In this document: positions 1 to 5,832 of the stretch, piece by piece
Layout of the letters: every line of letters starts with the position of its first letter
How positions within the stretch are numbered: position 1 is the stretch's first letter
Origin: Deltaproteobacteria bacterium
GTDB taxonomy: Bacteria > Myxococcota_A > Polyangia > JAAYKL01
Assembly: GCA_011389755.1 (NCBI GenBank)
Contig: JAABTR010000154.1
Coordinates: 1 to 8,510 of the forward strand
Direction: 5' to 3'
Length of the DNA stretch: 8,510 nt
Made by a program: the position numbers and the translations under genes
Notes under the pieces: model-generated
What the model was told of the DNA's origin: nothing
Databases searched by the model: none
Seen by the model: only the letters and a program-made list of their open reading frames with translations

Positions 1-559
1 CCAGAGAGACAACGGGCGGGTCCACGTCCTCGTCATGGGTGGCAGCCAGGGCGCGCGGAGCATCGACGAGAAGGTCCCAAAGGCGCTGGAACGCTCGGGT
101 ATCGCGAACCTGCACGTCTGTCATCAGTGCGCCCCCGGCAGCGAGGCTGCCGTCACAAGGGCCTACACTCAGGCGGGCATCGAGGCTCAGGCGGTGGGGT
201 TCATCGACGACACGGCCTCGGCCTACAGCTGGGCCGACCTGGTGATCTGTCGCTCCGGCGCCACTACGGTGGCCGAGATCGCGTCGGTGGGGCTGCCCGC
301 GGTGTTTCTGCCCTATCCGCATCACAAGGACGACCAACAAAAGCTCAACGCGCAGCCGCTGTGCCGGGTCCACGCGGCGCAGATCGTCGAAGACAAAGCC
401 GGAGAAGCGTCCGTCGACGAGCTCGCGCGGGCCATCGCGAATCTGGGAAACGATCCCGAGACGAGGCGACGCGCGGCCGAGGCGGCCCGGTCGGTGGGAA
501 GGCCCGACGCGGCCATGAAAATCGTGGATAACCTGTTCAAGATGGCCGGGGTGCGCTGA
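1..559 (+). CDS. murG: MurG, C-terminal half (UDP-GlcNAc:lipid I GlcNAc transferase), 5' end cut by the window
   Basis: MurG adds GlcNAc to lipid I on the cytoplasmic face of the inner membrane to make lipid II, the peptidoglycan precursor. The reading frame is already open at base 2, so the gene begins upstream; the ATG at 35 is internal, inside a beta strand leading into the GGSQGAR loop (about 38-58). About 185 residues are visible, covering the C-terminal UDP-GlcNAc-binding Rossmann domain. Family landmarks are GGSQGAR, FIDDTASAYSWADLVICRSG, then ATTVAEIASVGLPAVFLPYP and HHKDDQQKLNA, matching the C-terminal domain of E. coli MurG closely in order and spacing. The gene ends in TGA whose final A is the first base of the ftsQ ATG, which suggests translational coupling. 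Identity is secure; completeness of the N-terminal acceptor domain cannot be judged. Confidence 0.95.
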   Translation, partial: QRDNGRVHVLVMGGSQGARSIDEKVPKALERSGIANLHVCHQCAPGSEAAVTRAYTQAGIEAQAVGFIDDTASAYSWADLVICRSGATTVAEIASVGLPAVFLPYPHHKDDQQKLNAQPLCRVHAAQIVEDKAGEASVDELARAIANLGNDPETRRRAAEAARSVGRPDAAMKIVDNLFKMAGVR

Positions 560-1497
560 TGGGGGCAGTGTTTCGGCGGCCAAAAAAAAAGCGCGAACCG
601 CGCAAGGTCGTGCTGGAGCCGAACCGAAAACTCGAGCCGCGCAGGGCCTCGGGCAGCTCGGGCGAAAAAAGAAGGAGGCTCCGAAGTATTGCATCTGGTG
701 CCGGGCGTGTTTTGTTGGCGGCGCTCCTGGCGGCTTCGGTCATCCTCTTGACCGTCGCGGCGTATCGCCACGCTCGAACCTCCGAGTACTTCAGCGTCAC
801 GGATCTGGATATCAGGGGAAACCGAAAGCTCGACACAGCAGAGCTCATGACGTTTATCGGCCTGGACGCTCCCACCAACATCTTTCGCGTCGATGTGACA
901 CAGCTCGCCCAAAGGCTCCGCTCCCACCACTGGATCGCGGACGCCACAGTCCGCAGGTCTTTGCCGCGCAGGCTCATCATCGAGATAGCGGAACGCGAGG
1001 CCGCGGCCCTGGTGATGTTCGACGTGCCTTACCTGGTAGATACCCGCGGAGATATCTTCAAGAGATGGACCATCGAAGATCCGGCGCCGACACCGGTCAT
1101 CACGGGGATGAGCAGGCAGCAGATGGGAGAGGACGCCTCGGGAGTCGGAAGACGGATCCAGGACGCCTTGGACTTCGCCGGGAGGTACCGGGCGGCGGGG
1201 ATCGAGAAATCCGCGCCGCTGCACGAGATCCACTGCGACGCGGACGGCGGGTTTTCACTGACGGCTGGAGGAGATCCGTTCTACGTGGAACTTGGAGGGG
1301 GGCCCTATCGGGTCAAGTTGGAGCGCCTCGGAAAGCTTCTGGGACGCATGAAAAGGGAGGGCCGCAGGCCCTTGTACATCTATTTCGATAACGATATCAG
1401 ACCCTCTCGAGTTACAGTAAAGCTGAAACACGGAGGGTCCGCGCGGATGAACTCTCGGAGAGAGTCTCCAGACGAAAAAAGGGTGTCAAAAATTTGA
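559..1497 (+). CDS. ftsQ: Cell division protein FtsQ (POTRA-domain divisome scaffold)
   Basis: 312 residues. FtsQ (DivIB) is a bitopic inner-membrane protein that links early and late divisome proteins and binds FtsB/FtsL in the periplasm. The topology fits: a basic, proline/arginine-rich cytoplasmic segment (1-49), one hydrophobic helix (about 51-69, VLLAALLAASVILLTVAAY), a POTRA domain (about 76-147, beginning YFSVTDLDIRGNRKL and ending LPRRLIIEIAER) and the FtsQ beta domain (about 150-290), followed by a charged tail. The ATG overlaps the murG stop by one base and has no strong ribosome binding site of its own, so it probably depends on murG translation. Sequence conservation in FtsQ is low; the call rests on topology, the POTRA pattern and position before ftsA. 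Codons 8-11 (CCA AAA AAA AAG) contain nine consecutive A, a possible slippage site. Confidence 0.92.
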   Translation: MGAVFRRPKKKREPRKVVLEPNRKLEPRRASGSSGEKRRRLRSIASGAGRVLLAALLAASVILLTVAAYRHARTSEYFSVTDLDIRGNRKLDTAELMTFIGLDAPTNIFRVDVTQLAQRLRSHHWIADATVRRSLPRRLIIEIAEREAAALVMFDVPYLVDTRGDIFKRWTIEDPAPTPVITGMSRQQMGEDASGVGRRIQDALDFAGRYRAAGIEKSAPLHEIHCDADGGFSLTAGGDPFYVELGGGPYRVKLERLGKLLGRMKREGRRPLYIYFDNDIRPSRVTVKLKHGGSARMNSRRESPDEKRVSKI

Positions 1498-1552
1498 TCA
1501 GGTCATGTGGCGCGTGAGATTGTCGACATAACGGATTGTCAATGAGCGCGGC

Positions 1553-1568
1553 GCCGGCCTCGGCCGGC
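1553..1568. repeat. GC-rich perfect inverted repeat in the ftsA leader
   Basis: GCCGGCC, a TC spacer and GGCCGGC form a perfect 7+7 inverted repeat 29 bases before the ftsA ATG, in the 100-bp ftsQ-ftsA gap. No T run follows, so it is not a typical intrinsic terminator. As RNA it could fold with its inner pairs opened and alter access to the ftsA ribosome site, but it may also be only a GC-rich coincidence. Upstream in the same gap the 7-mer GATTGTC occurs twice (1518-1524 and 1534-1540), 16 bases apart. Confidence 0.5.
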
Positions 1569-1597
1569 CGGGCGGCGCAAGAGATACGGAGTGAGAG

Positions 1598-2830
1598 ATG
1601 GCGAAACAAGGTGAGATCATCGTCGGGCTCGACATCGGCACCACCAAAGTGGCCGCCGTGGTCGGAGAAGTGGCCGAGGACGGCATCGACGTGATCGGCA
1701 TCGGCTCTCATCCGTCTGCCGGGCTCCACAAAGGGGTGGTCGTCAACATCGACGCCACGTGCCAGAGCATCACCAAGGCGATAGACGAGGCCGAACAGAT
1801 GGCGGGGTGCGACATCTCGACCGTGTTCGCGGGGATCGCCGGCGGTCACATCAACTCGTTCAACAACAACGGCATCGTCGCCGTGAAGAACCGAGAGATC
1901 ACGCCGGAGGACATCGACAGGGTGCTCGAGCAGGCCAAAGCGGTGGCGATTCCCCTCGACCGCGAGGTGATCCACGCGATCCCCCAGGGTTACGTGGTCG
2001 ACGACCAAGACGGTATCCGCAACCCCATCGGGATGAGCGGCGTGCGCCTCGAGGCCAAGGTCCACATCGTGACCGGCGCGGTCACCTCGGCGCAGAATAT
2101 CGTCAAATGCGCTCAGCGGTGCGGCCTTAACGTCGCGGACATCGTGCTGGAGCAGATCGCGTCCGCGGAGTCGGTGCTTCACGAGGACGAAAAGGAGCTG
2201 GGGGTCGCGCTCATCGACATCGGTGGCGGCACCACGGACCTGGTCGTCTACGTGGACGGCGCGGTGGTGCACACGTCGGTGATATCGGTGGGAGGACAGC
2301 ACCTGACCAACGACATCGCGTTGGGGCTGCGCACGCCCAAGGCGGAGGCCGAGCGCATCAAGCAGCGATCGGGCAGCGCCCTGGTTCGACTGGTGGATCC
2401 GGATGAGCAGATGGAGGTCCCGAGCGTGGGAGGCCGGCCGCCGACCCAGCAGCCCAGGCAGGTCCTGGCGCACATCATCGAGCCGAGGGTCGAGGAGATA
2501 TTCTCTTTGGTGCACAGGGCGATCTGCGACACCGGCTATGCGGACTTGCTCGCGTCGGGGCTCGTGATCACGGGCGGCACCACGCTCTTGGAGGGGATCA
2601 CCGAGGCGGCCGAGCAGATCACCGGGATGCCTGTCAGGCGCGGCCTTCCCTATGGGTTCGGCGGCATGCGCGACATGGTAGAGAGCCCCGTATTCGCGAC
2701 CGGCGCGGGCCTCGTGAACTACGGGAGCAGATTCGCTTCCGAACGCAAGAGTATTTTCAAGGTCCGTGAGGATCGCGTTTTCGACAAGGTCTTCGGTCGG
2801 ATGACCGAATGGTTCCGAGAAGTTTTTTAA
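1598..2830 (+). CDS. ftsA: Cell division protein FtsA (actin-like membrane anchor of FtsZ)
   Basis: 410 residues, usual for the family. FtsA is an actin-like ATPase that polymerises on the inner membrane, binds the FtsZ C-terminal peptide and recruits downstream division proteins. Visible motifs are the phosphate-1 loop GLDIGTTKVAAVVGE (10-24), the FtsA-specific 1C region (about 85-165), the phosphate-2 motif ALIDIGGGTTDLVVY (204-218), the conserved VPSVGGRPP (274-282), and the adenosine motif GLVITGGTTLLEG (321-333). The last residues, VFGRMTEWFREVF, form the amphipathic membrane-targeting helix expected of FtsA, so the C-terminus is intact. The start is supported by GGAG (1588-1591) six bases before the ATG. 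It lies between ftsQ and ftsZ as in most Gram-negative dcw clusters. Confidence 0.98.
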   Translation: MAKQGEIIVGLDIGTTKVAAVVGEVAEDGIDVIGIGSHPSAGLHKGVVVNIDATCQSITKAIDEAEQMAGCDISTVFAGIAGGHINSFNNNGIVAVKNREITPEDIDRVLEQAKAVAIPLDREVIHAIPQGYVVDDQDGIRNPIGMSGVRLEAKVHIVTGAVTSAQNIVKCAQRCGLNVADIVLEQIASAESVLHEDEKELGVALIDIGGGTTDLVVYVDGAVVHTSVISVGGQHLTNDIALGLRTPKAEAERIKQRSGSALVRLVDPDEQMEVPSVGGRPPTQQPRQVLAHIIEPRVEEIFSLVHRAICDTGYADLLASGLVITGGTTLLEGITEAAEQITGMPVRRGLPYGFGGMRDMVESPVFATGAGLVNYGSRFASERKSIFKVREDRVFDKVFGRMTEWFREVF

Positions 2831-2838
2831 CATCGAGG

Positions 2839-2857
2839 CTCGCGGTCACCTCGCGAG
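2839..2857 (+). other. Predicted hairpin 1 in the ftsA-ftsZ gap
   Basis: CTCGCG (2839-2844) and CGCGAG (2852-2857) can pair in a perfect 6-bp stem around a 7-base loop, starting eight bases after the ftsA stop codon. No T run follows directly, so it is more likely a 3'-end or leader structure (mRNA stability or processing) than a terminator. This is a sequence-based prediction only. Confidence 0.5.
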
Positions 2858-2870
2858 GCGCGGCTCGCAT

Positions 2871-2891
2871 CACGCCGTTTTTCGGCGCGTG
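2871..2891 (+). other. Predicted hairpin 2 in the ftsA-ftsZ gap
   Basis: CGCCG (2873-2877) pairs with CGGCG (2883-2887) around a TTTTT loop. Alternatively the stem lengthens with CAC (2871-2873) pairing GTG (2889-2891) and a two-base bulge at 2887-2888. The T run is in the loop, not after the stem. A separate run of seven T lies at 2913-2919, about 22 bases beyond, with only a weak 3-bp stem (GGC 2897-2899, GCC 2905-2907) before it. The 139-bp gap therefore carries two stacked hairpins and a T run ahead of the ftsZ ribosome site, with no clear -35/-10 pair that I can identify. Confidence 0.5.
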
Positions 2892-2969
2892 AGCTAGGCG
2901 AGGGGCCGGTTGTTTTTTTAAGAGGCGACCCTAAGAAGGCGAAAGAGGAAAGCACCGGGAGGGCGTGAA

Positions 2970-4181
2970 ATGCATATCGAGTTCGGCGACAACGAGCAAC
3001 AGGCGAAAATCAAAGTCATCGGTATCGGCGGAGGTGGAGGCAACGCGGTCGCCAACATGATCGCCGAGCAGATGGACGGTGTGGAGTTTATTACCGTCAA
3101 TACGGACGCCCAGGCGCTGGAGGCCAATTCGGCGCCGATGAAGCTCCAAATCGGGAGCAACCTCACCAAGGGGCTGGGCGCCGGAGGCATACCCGAGCAG
3201 GGGCGCAAAGCGGCGCTCGAGGATGTCACCAAGCTCGAGGAGGCCCTCAGCGGCGCCGATATGGTGTTTGTGGCGGCCGGGATGGGCGGCGGAACCGGGA
3301 CCGGCGCCGCGCCCATCGTCGCCCAGGTGGCTCGTGACGCAGGGGCGCTGACCGTCGGCGTCGTCACCCGCCCGTTTCGCTTCGAAGGGCGCAAACGATC
3401 CCGCCTCGCCGAAGAGGGGCTCATGCAGCTGGGCGAGGAGGTCGACACCCTCATCACGATTCCCAACGAGCGGCTCCTCTCCCTCGAAGAGAATCTCACC
3501 ATCAAGGACGCCTTCGGGTTCGCTGACAAGGTTTTGTCCAATGCGGTGCGGGGGATATCCGACCTCATCACGATTCGAGGCGATATCAACGTCGACTTCG
3601 CCGACGTGCGCACCATCATGACGAACCGCGGTCGGGCGCTCATGGGCACCGGATACGGCACGGGCGCCAGGCGCGCTATGGACGCCGCGGAGATGGCGAT
3701 CAACAGCCCGCTTCTGGAGAATATCTCCATCGAAGGCGCCATGGGCATCCTCATCAACATCACCGGTGGCACCGATCTGACGATGCACGAGGTGAGCGAT
3801 GCGGTCTCGATGATCGAGGACGCGGCTCACGAGGACGCCCACATCATCTTCGGTTTCGTGACCCTGGATGAGCCGTGCGAAGAGGTGAAGATCACCGTCA
3901 TCGCCACCGGTTTTCAGTCCGAAGAGACCCAGCAGTCCGGACGCCTGGGCGCAGGGCAGTCGTCCGCGCCGAGACACATGTTCTACAGCTCGGCGCCTGC
4001 CCGTCCTTCGGAGCGCAGCGTGCCGACCCGTTCTTCGGTTCCCATGCACGCCAGCGGCACGACATCGCGGGATGAGCAGGTTCAGGTCCCGGCCTCACGG
4101 CCTGCGAGCGCGGCCAGGGTGGCTGTGGCGAACGAGAACGACCTCGATATCCCGGCCTTCATCCGCAAGCACTCCGAGTAG
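2970..4181 (+). CDS. ftsZ: Cell division protein FtsZ (tubulin-like GTPase)
   Basis: 403 residues. FtsZ polymerises with GTP into the midcell ring and organises septal wall synthesis. The N-terminal GTPase domain shows IKVIGIGGGGGNAV (14-27) and the tubulin signature GGGTGTG (106-112), with VTRPFRFEGRKR nearby. The T7 loop region reads NVDFADVRTIMTNRGRALMGTGYG, providing the catalytic acidic residues. The C-terminal tubulin-like domain closes at VKITVIATGF. A variable linker of about 70 residues rich in Ser, Arg, Pro and Ala follows, then the conserved tail peptide DLDIPAFIRKHSE that binds FtsA and other partners. The start is set by GGAGG (2958-2962), seven bases before the ATG. Expression is probably from upstream dcw promoters, with possible modulation by the structured 139-bp leader. 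The linker is ordinary for the family, and no defect is visible. Confidence 0.98.
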   Translation: MHIEFGDNEQQAKIKVIGIGGGGGNAVANMIAEQMDGVEFITVNTDAQALEANSAPMKLQIGSNLTKGLGAGGIPEQGRKAALEDVTKLEEALSGADMVFVAAGMGGGTGTGAAPIVAQVARDAGALTVGVVTRPFRFEGRKRSRLAEEGLMQLGEEVDTLITIPNERLLSLEENLTIKDAFGFADKVLSNAVRGISDLITIRGDINVDFADVRTIMTNRGRALMGTGYGTGARRAMDAAEMAINSPLLENISIEGAMGILINITGGTDLTMHEVSDAVSMIEDAAHEDAHIIFGFVTLDEPCEEVKITVIATGFQSEETQQSGRLGAGQSSAPRHMFYSSAPARPSERSVPTRSSVPMHASGTTSRDEQVQVPASRPASAARVAVANENDLDIPAFIRKHSE

Positions 4182-4201
4182 TTTTTTTAAAGGAAAAAAA
4201 A
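4182..4201. terminator. Symmetric T7/A8 tract between convergent genes, possible weak bidirectional terminator
   Basis: Immediately after the ftsZ stop codon come seven T, AAAGG, then eight A, just before the stop codon of the minus-strand lipoprotein gene at 4205. Each strand therefore has a U run at the end of its transcript. No GC-rich stem directly precedes the runs on either strand, so this is not a textbook intrinsic terminator. The A/T arms could form a weak stem. The placement in the only 23 bases between convergent genes supports a role in ending transcription, which is an inference. Confidence 0.4.
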
Positions 4202-4204
4202 GAG

Positions 4205-4699
4205 CTAGTTACGCGAGACGGAGACGTCGACGGGGATCGTGTCGGTTTGGAAGAAGTCGTTGGTCTTGATGTCGATGGCCGCTTCGTAATCCTCGTTTTC
4301 CCGCAGCTGCGCGGCGTCCTCGAACTCATTGAAGAAGACCACCGACAGCGTGGTGCGCGCGTCGTTGAGCTGCAATCGGTATTCCCCGGGCTGCGTGGGC
4401 TGCGTCTCGGTCTGCATGCCCTGTGTCAGCGTGTAGGAGGTGCCGGTGGCGGTTCTTTCGACGATGACGTCGATGGTCCCGTGGGACAAGAGATCTAAGA
4501 GGGTCTCGTCATCGGCCTCGGGCAGCTCTTCGCGGAACGTGAGCTCGATGCGCCCCATGTCCTCTTCGAGCACGACCCCCACCGGGGTCACGAGGTTTTT
4601 GTCTATCGAGTACAGGTCGTCTCCGTCGCTGAAGTCGGTGAGCAGGGTGCACCCCGCACCAAACAAAACCACCAACGCCAGCCAAGTAAAATGCCTCAT
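4205..4699 (-). CDS. Small predicted lipoprotein, function unknown
   Basis: 164 residues, not recognised. The N-terminus MRHFTWLALVVLFGAGC is a short charged start, a hydrophobic core and a lipobox-like FGAGC with Cys17 as the likely lipidated residue; Gly rather than Leu/Val at -3 makes it slightly atypical. Thr at +2 gives no inner-membrane retention signal, so outer-membrane placement is likely. The mature part is acidic, with alternating hydrophobic stretches (VDVIVERTATGTSYTL and TTLSVVFFNEFEDA) suggesting a beta-rich fold, and it has no TM helix. The start is chosen because a strong AAGGAGG (plus-strand 4711-4717) precedes it; a Met ten codons upstream would place that site inside the gene. 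It lies 28 bases after the PEGA-protein gene and is probably cotranscribed with it. A partner role at the envelope is inference only. Confidence 0.75.
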   Translation of the reverse strand: MRHFTWLALVVLFGAGCTLLTDFSDGDDLYSIDKNLVTPVGVVLEEDMGRIELTFREELPEADDETLLDLLSHGTIDVIVERTATGTSYTLTQGMQTETQPTQPGEYRLQLNDARTTLSVVFFNEFEDAAQLRENEDYEAAIDIKTNDFFQTDTIPVDVSVSRN

Positions 4700-4707
4700 G
4701 GTCTTTT

Positions 4708-4717
4708 CCTCCTCCTT
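4708..4717 (-). promoter_or_regulatory. Strong ribosome binding site that decides the lipoprotein start
   Basis: Read on the minus strand this is AAGGAGGAGG, lying in the 28-base gap after the PEGA-protein stop codon. The second GGAGG is eight bases from the ATG at 4699. Its placement rejects both the longer open frame running up to 5125 and the in-frame Met ten codons earlier. Confidence 0.8.
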
Positions 4718-4727
4718 AAGTCCCATT

Positions 4728-5759
4728 TCAAAAATGTACGGTGGTGCCCAGCCCGACGGCGTCTGCACCGGCCAGCGGATAGACATCGACCTTTGTTCGT
4801 TTAGCGTCTGTCTCGCCCTGCTCCTGCTCATCTCGACTGAGCAGGAGGACGATGGCGCCTGTGACTCCCGCAGCCAGCGCCACCCCGAAGGAGACGTCCG
4901 CGATGATGGCGTTGCGCCGACCGGCGTCCTTGGTCTCGGGCTTGTGCCTCTCCTGCCAGTAGTCTTCGTCGTTGAGCGCCATGGTCCCGAAGACCGTCCC
5001 GCTGACGAGCCCGGCTCCGGCCACGGCCGCCGCCACCCAAAACAGCGTCGGGGGCCCCTCTTCGTCTGTCTCGACAGCGGCGGTCGACGGGTAGAGGCCC
5101 TCGTCCCCCGGCTCGATGTCGTCATCGACCGGATCCCCGCCCGAGGGGGCCGGTGAGCTGATCCGGGTCCCCTCGGTCTCGAAGTCGGCCCGGACGAGGT
5201 TCTCTTTTGCGTTTTGAATCTCGATAGATTTGATGAGAGGTTCGTAGGAGTCGACCGTGAACGTCACCTCGTGTTTGCCCGTCGGGACCTCCACGGTCGC
5301 AGGCGTCGTCTCCCCAATGAGCCGGCCGTCGATGGCGATCTGGGCGCCTTGGGGCGTGGTCTCGAAGGTGGTCGTTCCCAGGAGCGACTTGATCTCCGCG
5401 AGACGTTTCTTCACCTCTTTTTTCCCCGCCGCCTGTGGGGCAGCCAGGTATTGTTCCAAGGTGGTGATGGCGCCGCGCATATTGCCGAGCTGGACCTGAC
5501 ACTCGGCGATGCTCTTGAGAACCGCAGGGTGCGGCTTGGCTTCGTGGGCTATCTTGAATGCCTCGAGCGCCTCTTCGTAGAGGCCCTCATCGTAGGCCTT
5601 CTTGCCTTTCGCGTAATATTCCCGAGCTGTGTCTTTCGCATCTTGCTCGGCGCTGTTTGCGCTCTTGTCTTGCGCTTTGGCTGCTGTGATAAACGTGGTT
5701 CCCGCGAACACAACGACCAATGCCGCAACGGCTCCTGTACATCGACGCATGCGTCTCAT
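4728..5759 (-). CDS. Secreted TPR and PEGA-domain membrane protein
   Basis: 343 residues. An N-terminal signal peptide (about 1-29: MRRMRRC, hydrophobic core, then TAAKA before QD) sends it across the inner membrane. Residues about 44-111 are two TPR-like helix pairs (AREYYAKGKKAYDEGLYEEA; HPAVLKSIAECQVQLGNMRG). Residues about 128-194 form a PEGA domain (FETTPQGAQIAIDGRLIGET, then VPTGKHEVTFTVDSYEP). An acidic, proline-containing linker (195-237) follows. Two hydrophobic segments (about 239-261 and 286-308) flank a charged loop, and the tail ends YPLAGADAVGLGTTVHF. This arrangement recurs in myxobacterial secreted proteins; PEGA and TPR modules suggest protein or wall-associated binding at the envelope, but no specific function can be given. 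GGAGG (plus-strand 5767-5771) seven bases before the ATG supports this start. It is first in an operon with the lipoprotein gene. Confidence 0.88.
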   Translation of the reverse strand: MRRMRRCTGAVAALVVVFAGTTFITAAKAQDKSANSAEQDAKDTAREYYAKGKKAYDEGLYEEALEAFKIAHEAKPHPAVLKSIAECQVQLGNMRGAITTLEQYLAAPQAAGKKEVKKRLAEIKSLLGTTTFETTPQGAQIAIDGRLIGETTPATVEVPTGKHEVTFTVDSYEPLIKSIEIQNAKENLVRADFETEGTRISSPAPSGGDPVDDDIEPGDEGLYPSTAAVETDEEGPPTLFWVAAAVAGAGLVSGTVFGTMALNDEDYWQERHKPETKDAGRRNAIIADVSFGVALAAGVTGAIVLLLSRDEQEQGETDAKRTKVDVYPLAGADAVGLGTTVHF

Positions 5760-5803
5760 CTTCCAACCTCCGAGTTCGCCGCTTCCTTTTTGAACTTTGT
5801 CAT

Positions 5804-5832
5804 ATTATTACGTGGGCCATGTCGGGCGTCAA
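5804..5832 (-). promoter_or_regulatory. Sigma70-like promoter for the PEGA-protein/lipoprotein operon
   Basis: On the minus strand, TTGACG (5832 to 5827) and AATAAT (5809 to 5804) are separated by 17 bases, each matching five of six positions of the sigma70 consensus. This AT-rich patch stands out in GC-rich DNA. Predicted transcription starts near 5797, giving a leader of about 38 bases to the ATG at 5759. The -35 box lies within the first codons of the divergent thiD frame, so the two genes may interfere. This is a prediction from sequence; a plus-strand -10-like TATTAT at 5803-5808 has no convincing -35 partner. Confidence 0.6.

Noticed and set aside
664..680. Internal AAGGAGG-like sequence in ftsQ
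   Set aside because: It encodes a Lys/Arg-rich stretch just before the TM helix, and no in-frame start codon lies at a suitable distance.
322..1233. Long minus-strand open frame of about 300 codons opposite murG/ftsQ
   Set aside because: It lies wholly over two well-supported genes, has no ribosome site and shows no recognisable domain. GC-rich coding DNA commonly leaves open antisense frames.
1412..2833. Minus-strand open frame of about 470 codons opposite ftsA
   Set aside because: It is antisense to a clear ftsA with complete motifs, and the predicted protein is His/Arg/Asp/Val-rich, typical of antisense translation of GC-rich genes.
2931..4049. Minus-strand open frame of about 370 codons opposite ftsZ
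   Set aside because: It is antisense to ftsZ, with no start signal and low-complexity composition.
4700..5125. Upstream extension of the lipoprotein frame to 306 residues
   Set aside because: It overlaps the PEGA-protein gene and would place a strong ribosome site and signal peptide in the interior. The signal peptide begins correctly at 4699.
4440..5156. Plus-strand open frame crossing the PEGA/lipoprotein operon
   Set aside because: It crosses the boundary of two minus-strand genes with good ribosome sites, signal sequences and domains; no plus-strand start signal is seen.
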